Source: an uncultured Oscillospiraceae bacterium
Lineage (GTDB): Bacteria; Bacillota; Clostridia; Oscillospirales; Oscillospiraceae
Length of the DNA stretch: 5,652 bases
Reading direction: 5' to 3'
Assembly: GCA_900762005.1 (NCBI GenBank)
Contig: CAAFEV010000013.1
Coordinates: 1-5,652 of the forward strand
In this document: positions 1 to 5,652 of the stretch, in pieces
Position numbering within the stretch: position 1 is the stretch's first letter
Layout of the letters: each line of letters begins with the position of its first letter
The notes under the pieces: model-generated
Told to the model about the DNA's origin: nothing
Databases searched by the model: none
The model's input: the letters and a program-made list of their open reading frames with translations, nothing else
Program-made: the position numbers and the translations under genes

Positions 1-20
1 ACAAACGGATTGTTCGGTTG

Positions 21-26
21 TATATT
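21..26 (+). promoter_or_regulatory. probable -10 element of the hrcA operon promoter
   Basis: TATATT matches the sigma-A -10 consensus TATAAT at five of six positions. It lies just upstream of the CIRCE operator, so transcription would start at about position 33, inside the operator, which is the usual arrangement for HrcA-controlled operons. The matching -35 element would fall at or beyond the left edge of the window and cannot be checked. The call rests on position and on a short AT-rich match only. Confidence 0.45.
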
Positions 27-30
27 GGTT

Positions 31-57
31 TTAGCACTCAGAGATGTTGAGTGCTAA
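31..57 (+). promoter_or_regulatory. CIRCE operator (HrcA binding site)
   Basis: TTAGCACTC (31-39) and GAGTGCTAA (49-57) form a perfect 9-bp inverted repeat separated by 9 nt, which is the canonical CIRCE element. HrcA, encoded by the first gene of this operon, binds CIRCE as a dimer and blocks transcription, so the operon is autoregulated. The element probably overlaps the transcription start and would also lie in the 5' untranslated mRNA, where the stem can form and, in other species, affects transcript stability. It ends 21 nt before the hrcA start codon. Confidence 0.97.
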
Positions 58-78
58 TTCCGATGGGAGGTATCGTTC

Positions 79-1131
79 ATGGAGCTTTCGGAGCGTAAGC
101 AGAAAATCCTTAAGGCGATTGTGGACTTGTATATTCGCTCTGCCGAGCCGGTAGGGTCGAAAACAATAGCCGCGCTGCCGGACATGGACTTCTCCTCTGC
201 TACTATTCGCAACGAAATGGCGGAGCTGACGACGCTCGGCTTTTTGGAGCAGCCGCATACCTCCGCAGGGCGGATTCCCAGCCCGACGGGCTACCGCTTT
301 TACATCGACCGACTGATGCAGGACTACCGCCTTTCGGTGGACGAAACACAGTCCATCAATCAGGCGATGGAGCTGCGAATGCAGGAATTCGACCGCGCAA
401 TGGGGCAAATCGGAAAGCTTGTCTCTAAACTGACGAACCTGCCTGCCTACGCTATGACCGCGCATACGGCGTCCGTGCGGGTGCGCCGCTTTGAAATTCT
501 TCCGGCTGACCGGGGCAGCTTCATTCTGGTTGTGATGACCACGGATGAAACCGTGAGAAATAAGCTCATCAAGCTGCCGCTGAACGTCACCGAGCAGGAT
601 TTAAAGCTGCTGTCCGCCCTTCTGAACACCTGCCTAACTGAGCTTGCGCCGGAGAATTTTACGCCGGAACTTTTGGAACGGGTGACAAAGGGCGCAGGTG
701 CCGCAGCGTCACTGGTGCCGATTATCGTTGATTTCGCGGTGCATACGTTAGAGCAGTGCCGCCGTGCCGAGGTCTATGTGACCGGGCAAAACCGCCTGCT
801 GGGACAGCCGGAATATCAGGATTTGAGCAAGGCACAGGAGATTCTGGGCGCACTCGACGAGGAGACCATCTCGGGGCTGCCCGCAAAGCTCGACCCGAAC
901 AGCCCAATGCAGATTCTGGTCGGCCCGGAGAACGTGGCGCAGGAGCTGAAAAACACCTCCGTTGTCGTCACGCGCTTTGACATCGGCGACGGAATGCAGG
1001 GCATGATCGGCGTGGTCGGCCCGCAGCGCATGGATTATGCGCAGATTACCGCAAGATTAAGCTACTTTGCCGAGGGATTGGGACGGATGTTCGGAAAGCC
1101 GGAGCTTCCCGAGGGCAAAAAGGAGGAATAA
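79..1131 (+). CDS. hrcA: heat-inducible transcription repressor HrcA
   Basis: HrcA is the repressor of class I heat-shock genes (this operon and usually groESL), acting as a dimer on CIRCE. In studied Firmicutes its DNA-binding state depends on GroEL. The 350-residue product has the usual family length. The N-terminal winged-helix domain (about residues 1-75) is clear: a recognition-helix region with SSATIRNEM at 39-47, followed by the HrcA hallmark HTSAGRIPS at 60-68 and GYRFYID just after. The remainder matches the family layout of a central inserted domain and a GAF-like dimerisation domain, ending in a charged lysine/glutamate-rich tail. The ATG is preceded by GGGAGG at 65-70 with 8 nt spacing, which supports this start. 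It is the first gene of the operon and lies directly behind CIRCE, so it represses its own synthesis. The grpE ribosome binding site is embedded in its last codons. No defect is visible. Confidence 0.97.
   Translation: MELSERKQKILKAIVDLYIRSAEPVGSKTIAALPDMDFSSATIRNEMAELTTLGFLEQPHTSAGRIPSPTGYRFYIDRLMQDYRLSVDETQSINQAMELRMQEFDRAMGQIGKLVSKLTNLPAYAMTAHTASVRVRRFEILPADRGSFILVVMTTDETVRNKLIKLPLNVTEQDLKLLSALLNTCLTELAPENFTPELLERVTKGAGAAASLVPIIVDFAVHTLEQCRRAEVYVTGQNRLLGQPEYQDLSKAQEILGALDEETISGLPAKLDPNSPMQILVGPENVAQELKNTSVVVTRFDIGDGMQGMIGVVGPQRMDYAQITARLSYFAEGLGRMFGKPELPEGKKEE
1121..1126 (+). promoter_or_regulatory. grpE ribosome binding site that fixes the TTG start
   Basis: AGGAGG lies within the last codons of hrcA, 8 nt upstream of TTG at 1135. 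This strong Shine-Dalgarno sequence is the main reason to accept the TTG as the grpE start: no ATG occurs in frame until about codon 107 of grpE, well inside conserved sequence. Its position inside hrcA suggests that grpE translation is coupled to hrcA termination. Confidence 0.85.
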
Positions 1132-1134
1132 CAG

Positions 1135-1665
1135 TTGGCAAAGAAAGAAAAGAAAGAACCGCAGCAGGAAAACGAGCGGGTGCCGGCAACGGAGCAGCCG
1201 CCCGTGGAAAAAAGCATTCCCGCGCCGACGGAGCTGGAAAAGCTCCAGACAGAAAAGGCGCAGGAGCATGAGCAATATTTACGGCTTGCCGCAGAATTTG
1301 ACAATTTCCGCAAGCGTTCGCAGCGCGAGAAGGACGCTCTATATCAGGACGCCGCGGCAGACACCGTAAAGAAATTCCTGCCGGTTTACGACAATCTGGA
1401 ACGCGCACTGAAGAACGAAACCGCCGACGAGGCGTACAAAAAGGGCGTCGAAATGACGATGACCGAGTTGAAGAAAATTCTGGCAGCCGCCGGAATGACG
1501 GCGTTCGGCGCAGTCGGAGAGCCGTTTGACCCGCAGAAGCACAACGCCGTCATGCACACCGAGGACGAGACACTCGGCGAGAACGTGATTGCCGAGGTCT
1601 TTCAGACCGGCTTTGCCATGGGCGAAAAAATTATCCGCTTTGCCATGGTGAAGGTGGCAAACTAA
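1135..1665 (+). CDS. grpE: nucleotide exchange factor GrpE
   Basis: GrpE is a cytoplasmic homodimer that opens the DnaK nucleotide-binding domain to release ADP, resetting the chaperone cycle; it also acts as a thermosensor in studied bacteria. The 176-residue product has a charged, low-complexity N-terminus (about 1-42), then a long helical region of coiled-coil character containing LRLAAEFDNFRKR, and a C-terminal beta domain. The family signature is present as FDPQKHNAVM at 131-140 followed by an acidic stretch, and the protein ends in the typical AMVKVAN. The start is TTG, read as Met, chosen because AGGAGG lies 8 nt upstream and no upstream alternative exists: the hrcA stop is in the same frame, with a single CAG codon between stop and start. 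The position before usual RPAMVKV is Phe instead of Pro (IRFAMVKV), a conservative oddity. It is surely co-transcribed with hrcA and dnaK. Confidence 0.96.
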   Translation: MAKKEKKEPQQENERVPATEQPPVEKSIPAPTELEKLQTEKAQEHEQYLRLAAEFDNFRKRSQREKDALYQDAAADTVKKFLPVYDNLERALKNETADEAYKKGVEMTMTELKKILAAAGMTAFGAVGEPFDPQKHNAVMHTEDETLGENVIAEVFQTGFAMGEKIIRFAMVKVAN

Positions 1666-1704
1666 TATTGTAAATTTTACTGTAATAACAGGAGGAAACA
1701 TATC

Positions 1705-3516
1705 ATGGGAAAAATTATCGGTATTGATTTGGGTACAACCAATTCCTGCGTCGCCGTCATGGAGGGCGGCGAGAGCGTTGTCATTGCAAACGCAGAGGGC
1801 AACCGCACAACTCCGTCCGTCATCGGCTTTTCCAAGACCGGTGAGCGCATGGTCGGTCAGATTGCGAAGCGTCAGGCGGTCACAAACCCCGACCGCACGG
1901 TTTCGTCCATCAAACGGCACATGGGCACGGACTACAAGGTCAGCATTGACGATAAAAAATACACTCCGCAGGAGATTTCCGCAATGGTGCTGCGCAAGCT
2001 GAAGACCGACGCGGAGGCCTATCTCGGACAGAGCGTGAGCGAGGCGGTTATCACCGTGCCGGCTTACTTCAACGACGCACAGCGTCAGGCTACCAAGGAC
2101 GCGGGCAAAATCGCGGGCCTGGAGGTCAAGCGTATCATCAATGAGCCGACCGCAGCCGCGCTCGCTTACGGCATCGACAAGGAAGCCGAGCAGAAAATCA
2201 TGGTCTACGACCTCGGCGGCGGCACCTTCGATGTCTCCATTCTGGACATCGGCGACGGCGTCATTGAAGTGCTTGCCACAAACGGCAACACCCGTCTCGG
2301 CGGCGATGACTTTGACAAGTGCGTCATGGATTACCTCGTGGCCGAGTTCAAAAAGGCAGAGGGAATTGACCTGTCAAACGACAAGAGCGCAATGCAGCGT
2401 CTGAAGGAAGCGGCGGAAAAAGCGAAAATTGAGCTGTCCGGCGTGACCACCTCCGCCATCAACCTGCCGTATATCACGGCGGACGCCAACGGCCCGAAGC
2501 ATCTGGACGTGACGCTCACCCGTGCAAAGTTCAATGAGCTGACCGCGAAGCTGGTCGAGGCGACCATGGCTCCCGTGCGTCAGGCAATGGCGGACGCGGG
2601 CGTGAAGGCTTCCGACCTTTCCAAGGTGCTGCTGGTCGGCGGTTCTTCCAGAATTCCCGCCGTACAGGAGGCTGTCAAGTCCATCACCGGCAAGGACGGC
2701 TTCAAGGGCATCAACCCCGACGAGTGCGTCGCGGTCGGCGCAGCCATTCAGGGCGGTGTGCTCGGCGGCGATGTCAAGGGTCTGCTGCTGCTCGATGTAA
2801 CTCCGCTTTCACTCGGTCTGGAGACGATGGGCGGCGTGTTCACCAGACTGATTGACCGTAATACCACCATCCCGACGAAAAAGAGCCAGGTGTTCTCCAC
2901 CGCTGCCGACGGGCAGACCTCGGTTGAGGTGCACGTTTTGCAGGGCGAACGCGAAATGGCTGCCTATAACAAGACCCTCGGCAAGTTCCACCTCGACGGC
3001 ATTGCGCCCGCGCCGCGCGGCGTGCCGCAGATTGAGGTCAGCTTTGACATTGATGCCAACGGCATTGTCAACGTCTCCGCCAAGGATCTGGGCACTGGCA
3101 AGGAGCAGAATATCACGATTACCGCCTCTTCCAACCTCTCGAAGGACGACATCGACAAGGCGGTGAAGGAAGCCGAACAGTTTGCCGCCGAGGACAAGGC
3201 GCGTAAGGAAGAGGTTGATGCGCACAACGCCGCAGACCAGCTCATCTATCAGACCGAAAAAACCCTCGGCGAGCTGGGCGACAAAATCTCCGACGCCGAC
3301 AAGACGGAGGTTAATTCCGCACTCGAGGAGCTGAAAGAAAAGAACAAGGGCACTGACCTTGCCGCAATTAAGGAAGCAACCGACAAGCTGCAAAAGGCGT
3401 TCTACGCCGTATCCGAAAAGCTCTATAAAAACGCTGCACCGCAGGACGGCGGCGCGGCCCCCGGCGGCAACCCCGACGAGCCGATTGACGCAGATTATGA
3501 GGAAGTAAAGGATTAA
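1705..3516 (+). CDS. dnaK: molecular chaperone DnaK (Hsp70)
   Basis: DnaK is the ATP-driven Hsp70 chaperone that binds exposed hydrophobic peptide segments in the cytoplasm, working with DnaJ and GrpE. At 603 residues it is full length for a Gram-positive DnaK. The nucleotide-binding domain (about 1-355) shows phosphate loop 1 DLGTTNS (8-14), catalytic-type Lys at 70, phosphate loop 2 DLGGGTFD (169-176) and the adenosine-site motif VGGSSRIP (311-318). The hydrophobic interdomain linker is GLLLLD (359-364), where many homologues have DVLLLD. The beta substrate-binding domain starts at VTPLSLG, followed by a helical lid, a Gly/Pro-rich tail and the conserved EEVKD end. Near residues 74-82 it lacks the roughly 24-residue insertion seen in Gram-negative DnaK. 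The ATG has AGGAGG at 1690-1695 with 9 nt spacing. It follows grpE after 39 AT-rich nt. A strong hairpin starts 6 nt after the stop codon. Confidence 0.99.
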   Translation: MGKIIGIDLGTTNSCVAVMEGGESVVIANAEGNRTTPSVIGFSKTGERMVGQIAKRQAVTNPDRTVSSIKRHMGTDYKVSIDDKKYTPQEISAMVLRKLKTDAEAYLGQSVSEAVITVPAYFNDAQRQATKDAGKIAGLEVKRIINEPTAAALAYGIDKEAEQKIMVYDLGGGTFDVSILDIGDGVIEVLATNGNTRLGGDDFDKCVMDYLVAEFKKAEGIDLSNDKSAMQRLKEAAEKAKIELSGVTTSAINLPYITADANGPKHLDVTLTRAKFNELTAKLVEATMAPVRQAMADAGVKASDLSKVLLVGGSSRIPAVQEAVKSITGKDGFKGINPDECVAVGAAIQGGVLGGDVKGLLLLDVTPLSLGLETMGGVFTRLIDRNTTIPTKKSQVFSTAADGQTSVEVHVLQGEREMAAYNKTLGKFHLDGIAPAPRGVPQIEVSFDIDANGIVNVSAKDLGTGKEQNITITASSNLSKDDIDKAVKEAEQFAAEDKARKEEVDAHNAADQLIYQTEKTLGELGDKISDADKTEVNSALEELKEKNKGTDLAAIKEATDKLQKAFYAVSEKLYKNAAPQDGGAAPGGNPDEPIDADYEEVKD

Positions 3517-3522
3517 GTATTT

Positions 3523-3558
3523 CGATGATTTGCCGGACGAAAGTCCGGCAAATCATCG
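3523..3558 (+). other. perfect 16-bp stem-loop with GAAA tetraloop between dnaK and dnaJ
   Basis: CGATGATTTGCCGGAC (3523-3538) and GTCCGGCAAATCATCG (3543-3558) are exact reverse complements, enclosing a GAAA loop closed by a C-G pair, a very stable GNRA tetraloop. The structure begins 6 nt after the dnaK stop and ends 33 nt before the dnaJ start. It is not followed by a T-run on either strand, so it does not look like a standard intrinsic terminator. More likely roles are protection of the dnaK 3' end, an RNA processing or partial-termination point that lowers dnaJ expression relative to dnaK, or a copy of a dispersed palindromic repeat. The structure is seen directly; the role is inference. 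Confidence 0.9.
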
Positions 3559-3577
3559 TGAAGAAACAATCCCCCAA

Positions 3578-3584
3578 GAGAGGG
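3578..3584 (+). promoter_or_regulatory. weak ribosome binding site of dnaJ
   Basis: GAGAGGG lies 7 nt upstream of the dnaJ ATG at 3592. It is a poorer match to AGGAGG than the sites of hrcA, grpE and dnaK. Together with the upstream hairpin this fits lower synthesis of DnaJ than of DnaK, which is the usual cellular ratio; that link is inference. Confidence 0.55.
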
Positions 3585-3591
3585 TGAGCCA

Positions 3592-4719
3592 ATGGCAAAC
3601 GAAAATAAACGGGATTATTATGAGGTACTCGGTGTCACCAAAAATGCCTCCGAGGCGGAGATTAAACGCGCCTACCGCAAGCTGGCTGCGCAGTATCACC
3701 CCGATGTGAACCACGAGCCGGGCGCGGAGGAGCACTTTAAGGCGATTAACGAGGCAAATGAGGTGCTCTCCGACGCGGATAAACGGGCGCGCTATGACCA
3801 ATTCGGCTTTGCGGGCGTTGACCCGAGCTTTAACGCCGGCGGCGCGGGCGGTGGCAATCCGTTCGGCGGCTTCGGCGACTTCGGAGACCTGGGCGACCTG
3901 TTCGGCAGCTTCTTCGGCGGCGGACGCTCTGCACGCAGAAGTCCGAACGCCCCGGTACGCGGTGAGGACATCGGCGTACAGATGGATTTGCGCTTTGAGG
4001 AAGCGGTTTTCGGCATCGAAAAAGAGATTTCCGCCTCGCGTATCGAGGACTGCGACGCCTGCCACGGCAGCGGCGCGGCTTCCGGCAGCAGTGCCGAAAC
4101 CTGCCCGCGCTGCAATGGCCGCGGTGTGGTGCGTACACAACAAAACTTTATGGGCATGACAATGCAGTCTGACAATCCGTGTCCAGACTGCCGCGGCACG
4201 GGCAGGGTAATCAAAAATCCCTGCTCACGCTGCAAGGGCAAGGGCAAGGTGCGCCGCAGCTTCCGTACTAAGGTGCGCTTCCCAGCAGGCATTGACGACG
4301 GTCAGACCCTGCGCGTCCGAAATGAGGGCTGCGCCGGCTTCAACGGCGGTCCGAGCGGCGATTTGCTGGTCACGGTTTCCGTCGGCGGACATCCGCGCTT
4401 TACCCGTCAGGGACAGAATGTCTATTGCGAAATGCCAATCAGCTTTACGCAGGCTGCGCTCGGCGCGGACGTTGAGGTGCCGACGCTCGACGGCAGGGTG
4501 CGCTATCACATCGCCGAGGGCACGCAGACCGGCACGACCTTCCGCCTGAAAAGCAAGGGCGTACCCTATGTCAACGGCAAGGGTCGCGGTGATCAGTTCG
4601 TGACTGTGGTGGTCGAGACACCGACGAGGCTTTCCAGAGAGCAAAAAGATCTTTTGCAGCGTATGGAGGCACTCACCACCGACGGCAATCAGCCAAAACG
4701 CAAGAAGTTTTTCGAGTAA
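3592..4719 (+). CDS. dnaJ: molecular chaperone DnaJ (type I Hsp40)
   Basis: DnaJ is the co-chaperone that binds unfolded clients, hands them to DnaK and stimulates its ATPase. The 375-residue product has every type I (class A) domain. The J domain (about 6-70) contains the essential HPD at 36-38 in QYHPDVN. The Gly/Phe-rich region (about 71-112) includes DLF at 102-104, resembling the regulatory DIF motif. The zinc domain has four CxxCxGxG repeats with cysteine pairs at 154/157, 171/174, 197/200 and 211/214; in the family the first pairs with the fourth and the second with the third to hold two zinc ions. Two C-terminal client-binding beta domains and a dimerisation segment follow, ending in a basic KRKKFFE tail. 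The ATG has a modest GAGAGGG site upstream. It is the last gene of the operon: a terminator-like hairpin follows and the next gene is convergent, so no prmA-type gene follows as in the longer Bacillus subtilis operon. Confidence 0.98.
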   Translation: MANENKRDYYEVLGVTKNASEAEIKRAYRKLAAQYHPDVNHEPGAEEHFKAINEANEVLSDADKRARYDQFGFAGVDPSFNAGGAGGGNPFGGFGDFGDLGDLFGSFFGGGRSARRSPNAPVRGEDIGVQMDLRFEEAVFGIEKEISASRIEDCDACHGSGAASGSSAETCPRCNGRGVVRTQQNFMGMTMQSDNPCPDCRGTGRVIKNPCSRCKGKGKVRRSFRTKVRFPAGIDDGQTLRVRNEGCAGFNGGPSGDLLVTVSVGGHPRFTRQGQNVYCEMPISFTQAALGADVEVPTLDGRVRYHIAEGTQTGTTFRLKSKGVPYVNGKGRGDQFVTVVVETPTRLSREQKDLLQRMEALTTDGNQPKRKKFFE

Positions 4720-4784
4720 AGCTTGCTTTTTGAGGTGCGGCGAGAGGCACCGTCGCAATCACGAAGCACGATATTAGAAGCTAT

Positions 4785-4832
4785 AAAGCAGGAGACGCAA
4801 CCGTAATCACAGCGGCGTCTCCTGCTTTTGTT
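4785..4832 (+). terminator. intrinsic terminator of the hrcA-dnaJ operon, possibly bidirectional
   Basis: AAAGCAGGAGACGC (4785-4798) pairs perfectly with GCGTCTCCTGCTTT (4815-4828) around a 16-nt loop, and the 3' arm runs into CTTTTGTTCT, a U-rich tail on the + strand RNA. It lies 65 nt past the dnaJ stop, in a convergent intergenic region, as expected for the operon end. Because the stem is flanked by A's on the left and T's on the right, the - strand RNA also forms it, followed by the weaker CTTTATAG tail, so it may also stop transcripts of the opposing gene. The loop is longer than typical, which lowers certainty slightly. Confidence 0.85.
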
Positions 4833-4836
4833 CTGT

Positions 4837-4859
4837 CAGGGACAGCAAAGTGTTCCCTG
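4837..4859. repeat. small inverted repeat at the 3' end of the - strand gene
   Basis: CAGGGACA (4837-4844) pairs with TGTTCCCTG (4851-4859), giving eight base pairs with one bulged T at 4853 and a 6-nt loop. It lies 2 nt beyond the stop codon of the - strand membrane-protein gene. Neither strand has a convincing T-run after it, so alone it is a poor terminator. It may act together with the adjacent larger hairpin or as a 3' end stabiliser for the - strand mRNA. Confidence 0.5.
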
Positions 4860-4861
4860 CT

Positions 4862-5652
4862 TTAATTGAAATCGTCGTAGTCGCGGTTGTGATAACGGCG
4901 GATGAGATAGTAAATCAGCCAAATGACAAGGGCAACGCCTGCGGCAATCACAAGGAGAATTCCCGCCCATTTTAACGCCTGCTCCCGCTGCTCTGTCTTT
5001 TCGGGGTTGACAAGCAGAACCGTATCTGCGCGGTCACGCTCCATAGAACCGCCGCTCTCCTGCGCCTCGACACCGGCAAGCTCCTCCAGATAGACGCTGA
5101 TCATATCGCGCAGCTGCACCAAAACGGTATCGCCGGAAATGGTGCCGCCGCCGGGCAGATTAATTTCCTCTGTAATAAATGCCGTCATGACAAAGGGCAT
5201 TGTGGTGTTTACCTGCGCCGTCTCGTAAATCCAGCCGTCGCGCTCACTGCGCAGCTTCGTGGTGTCATAGACGTGGGAGGACGCGGAATAGTCGGATAAA
5301 CCTTCGCCGGTCTGTACTTCCTGAAAAGCCTTCAGCATTTGCGGGTAATATTCCGGATGCTTGGAGCATTCATACATACACGCCGAGAGGTATTTCGTAC
5401 TGTAGTTGCTTCCGCTCCAGTAGTCCTCCGGTAAATCCAACGGGTCGGCAATTGCAAATTCGGTGTTGATTTTTTCCAGATAGGTATGTATATCGCCTAA
5501 ATGGTCGCGCATGGCTTCGGAGACGGTGGTTTCGCCGAGCGTAATGCTGCGGAATCTGCATTGCTGCAGCGTCATGTTCTGAATTAAGTACTCGTCTTGC
5601 CCTTCGCCTAAGTGCTTATCCAGCTCCCCGGTGGTCTCCAGTTTATAGTAAT
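4862..5652 (-). CDS. unrecognised C-terminally membrane-anchored protein, 5' end outside window
   Basis: I do not recognise this family. The reading frame is open from the right window edge to a TAA at 4862-4864, about 262 residues. The first ATG inside (5573-5575) has no Shine-Dalgarno sequence and about 25 codons in frame precede it without a stop, so it is probably an internal Met and the gene starts outside the window. Numbered from that Met, residues 1-197 are soluble and mixed-charge, with cysteines in QQCRF and ACMYEC, aromatic-rich stretches such as PEDYWSGSNYSTKYLS, and a polar spacer rich in Glu and Arg before the membrane. One strong hydrophobic segment lies at about 203-225 (nt 4901-4969), followed by the basic RRYHNR and an acidic DYDDFN end. 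By the positive-inside rule the tail is cytoplasmic and the main domain outside; a signal peptide or further helix may lie in the missing N-terminus. It is convergent with dnaJ and not part of the heat-shock operon. Confidence 0.8.
   Translation of the reverse strand, partial: YYKLETTGELDKHLGEGQDEYLIQNMTLQQCRFRSITLGETTVSEAMRDHLGDIHTYLEKINTEFAIADPLDLPEDYWSGSNYSTKYLSACMYECSKHPEYYPQMLKAFQEVQTGEGLSDYSASSHVYDTTKLRSERDGWIYETAQVNTTMPFVMTAFITEEINLPGGGTISGDTVLVQLRDMISVYLEELAGVEAQESGGSMERDRADTVLLVNPEKTEQREQALKWAGILLVIAAGVALVIWLIYYLIRRYHNRDYDDFN

Noticed and set aside
1670..1680. Small palindrome GTAAATTTTAC and AT-rich stretch between grpE and dnaK, considered as an internal promoter or operator
   Set aside because: The two arms are separated by one base, so no hairpin can form, and no -35/-10 pair with 16-18 nt spacing is present in the 39-nt gap.
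1339..3393. Long open reading frames on the - strand opposite grpE and dnaK (1339-1920 and 2809-3393, about 193-194 codons each)
   Set aside because: They lie antisense to highly conserved, certain genes, have no ribosome binding site that I can see, and arise from the codon bias of moderately GC-rich genes. Antisense frames of hsp70 genes are a known artefact source.
3523..3558. Calling the dnaK-dnaJ hairpin an intrinsic terminator
   Set aside because: No T-run follows on either strand (TGAAGAAACA on +, AATACTTAAT on -), and dnaJ downstream has no visible promoter of its own, so transcription must pass through it at least in part.
3553..4292. - strand open frames opposite dnaJ (3553-4143 and 3792-4292)
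   Set aside because: The translations are repetitive Ala/Arg/Pro-rich text mirroring the Gly/Phe and cysteine-repeat codons of dnaJ; they are shadows of dnaJ, not genes.
4736..4757. Possible hairpin TGCGGCG / CGTCGCA just after dnaJ
   Set aside because: Only seven pairs including one G-T wobble, and no U-tract; the much stronger stem at 4785-4828 explains the operon end.
1..5652. CRISPR array, insertion sequence, tRNA/rRNA genes or phage attachment sites
   Set aside because: No direct repeat arrays, transposase-like frames, terminal inverted repeats or RNA gene sequences were seen; the window is almost fully occupied by conserved genes.

Overview
The window carries a complete class I heat-shock operon, hrcA-grpE-dnaK-dnaJ, on the + strand, plus the 3' part of a convergent, unrecognised membrane-protein gene on the - strand. 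The organism is most likely a low-oxygen Firmicute of class Clostridia, possibly an Oscillospiraceae/Ruminococcaceae-type lineage. Three points support this: the gene order, a perfect CIRCE operator with HrcA as the first gene, and a DnaK that lacks the roughly 24-residue insertion found in the nucleotide-binding domain of Gram-negative DnaK. The moderately GC-rich codon use narrows it only weakly; the family-level placement is inference.

Layout. Positions 1-78 hold the operon leader: a probable -10 element, a perfect 9-9-9 CIRCE inverted repeat and a strong ribosome binding site. hrcA (79-1131) is followed after 3 nt by grpE (TTG start, 1135-1665). A 39-nt gap leads to dnaK (1705-3516). A 75-nt gap containing a perfect 16-bp hairpin with a GAAA loop leads to dnaJ (3592-4719). 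The 142-nt convergent intergenic region holds a strong stem-loop with a U-rich tail (4785-4832) that probably ends the operon, and a second small hairpin next to the stop codon of the opposing gene. The - strand gene (4862 to the window edge) encodes a protein with a C-terminal transmembrane helix; its 5' end lies outside the window.

How the genes work together. HrcA represses the operon at CIRCE, and in the studied relatives its activity depends on the GroEL chaperonin, so transcription rises when GroEL is busy with unfolded protein. DnaJ delivers substrates to DnaK and stimulates ATP hydrolysis, GrpE releases ADP, and DnaK binds and releases the client. All three chaperone proteins look full length, with their key motifs intact.

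The window is mostly an ordinary, well-conserved locus, and I do not see a new biological system in it. The points most worth a second look are the perfect tetraloop hairpin without a U-tract between dnaK and dnaJ, the unidentified membrane protein at the right edge, and the tight in-frame hrcA/grpE junction with its TTG start.
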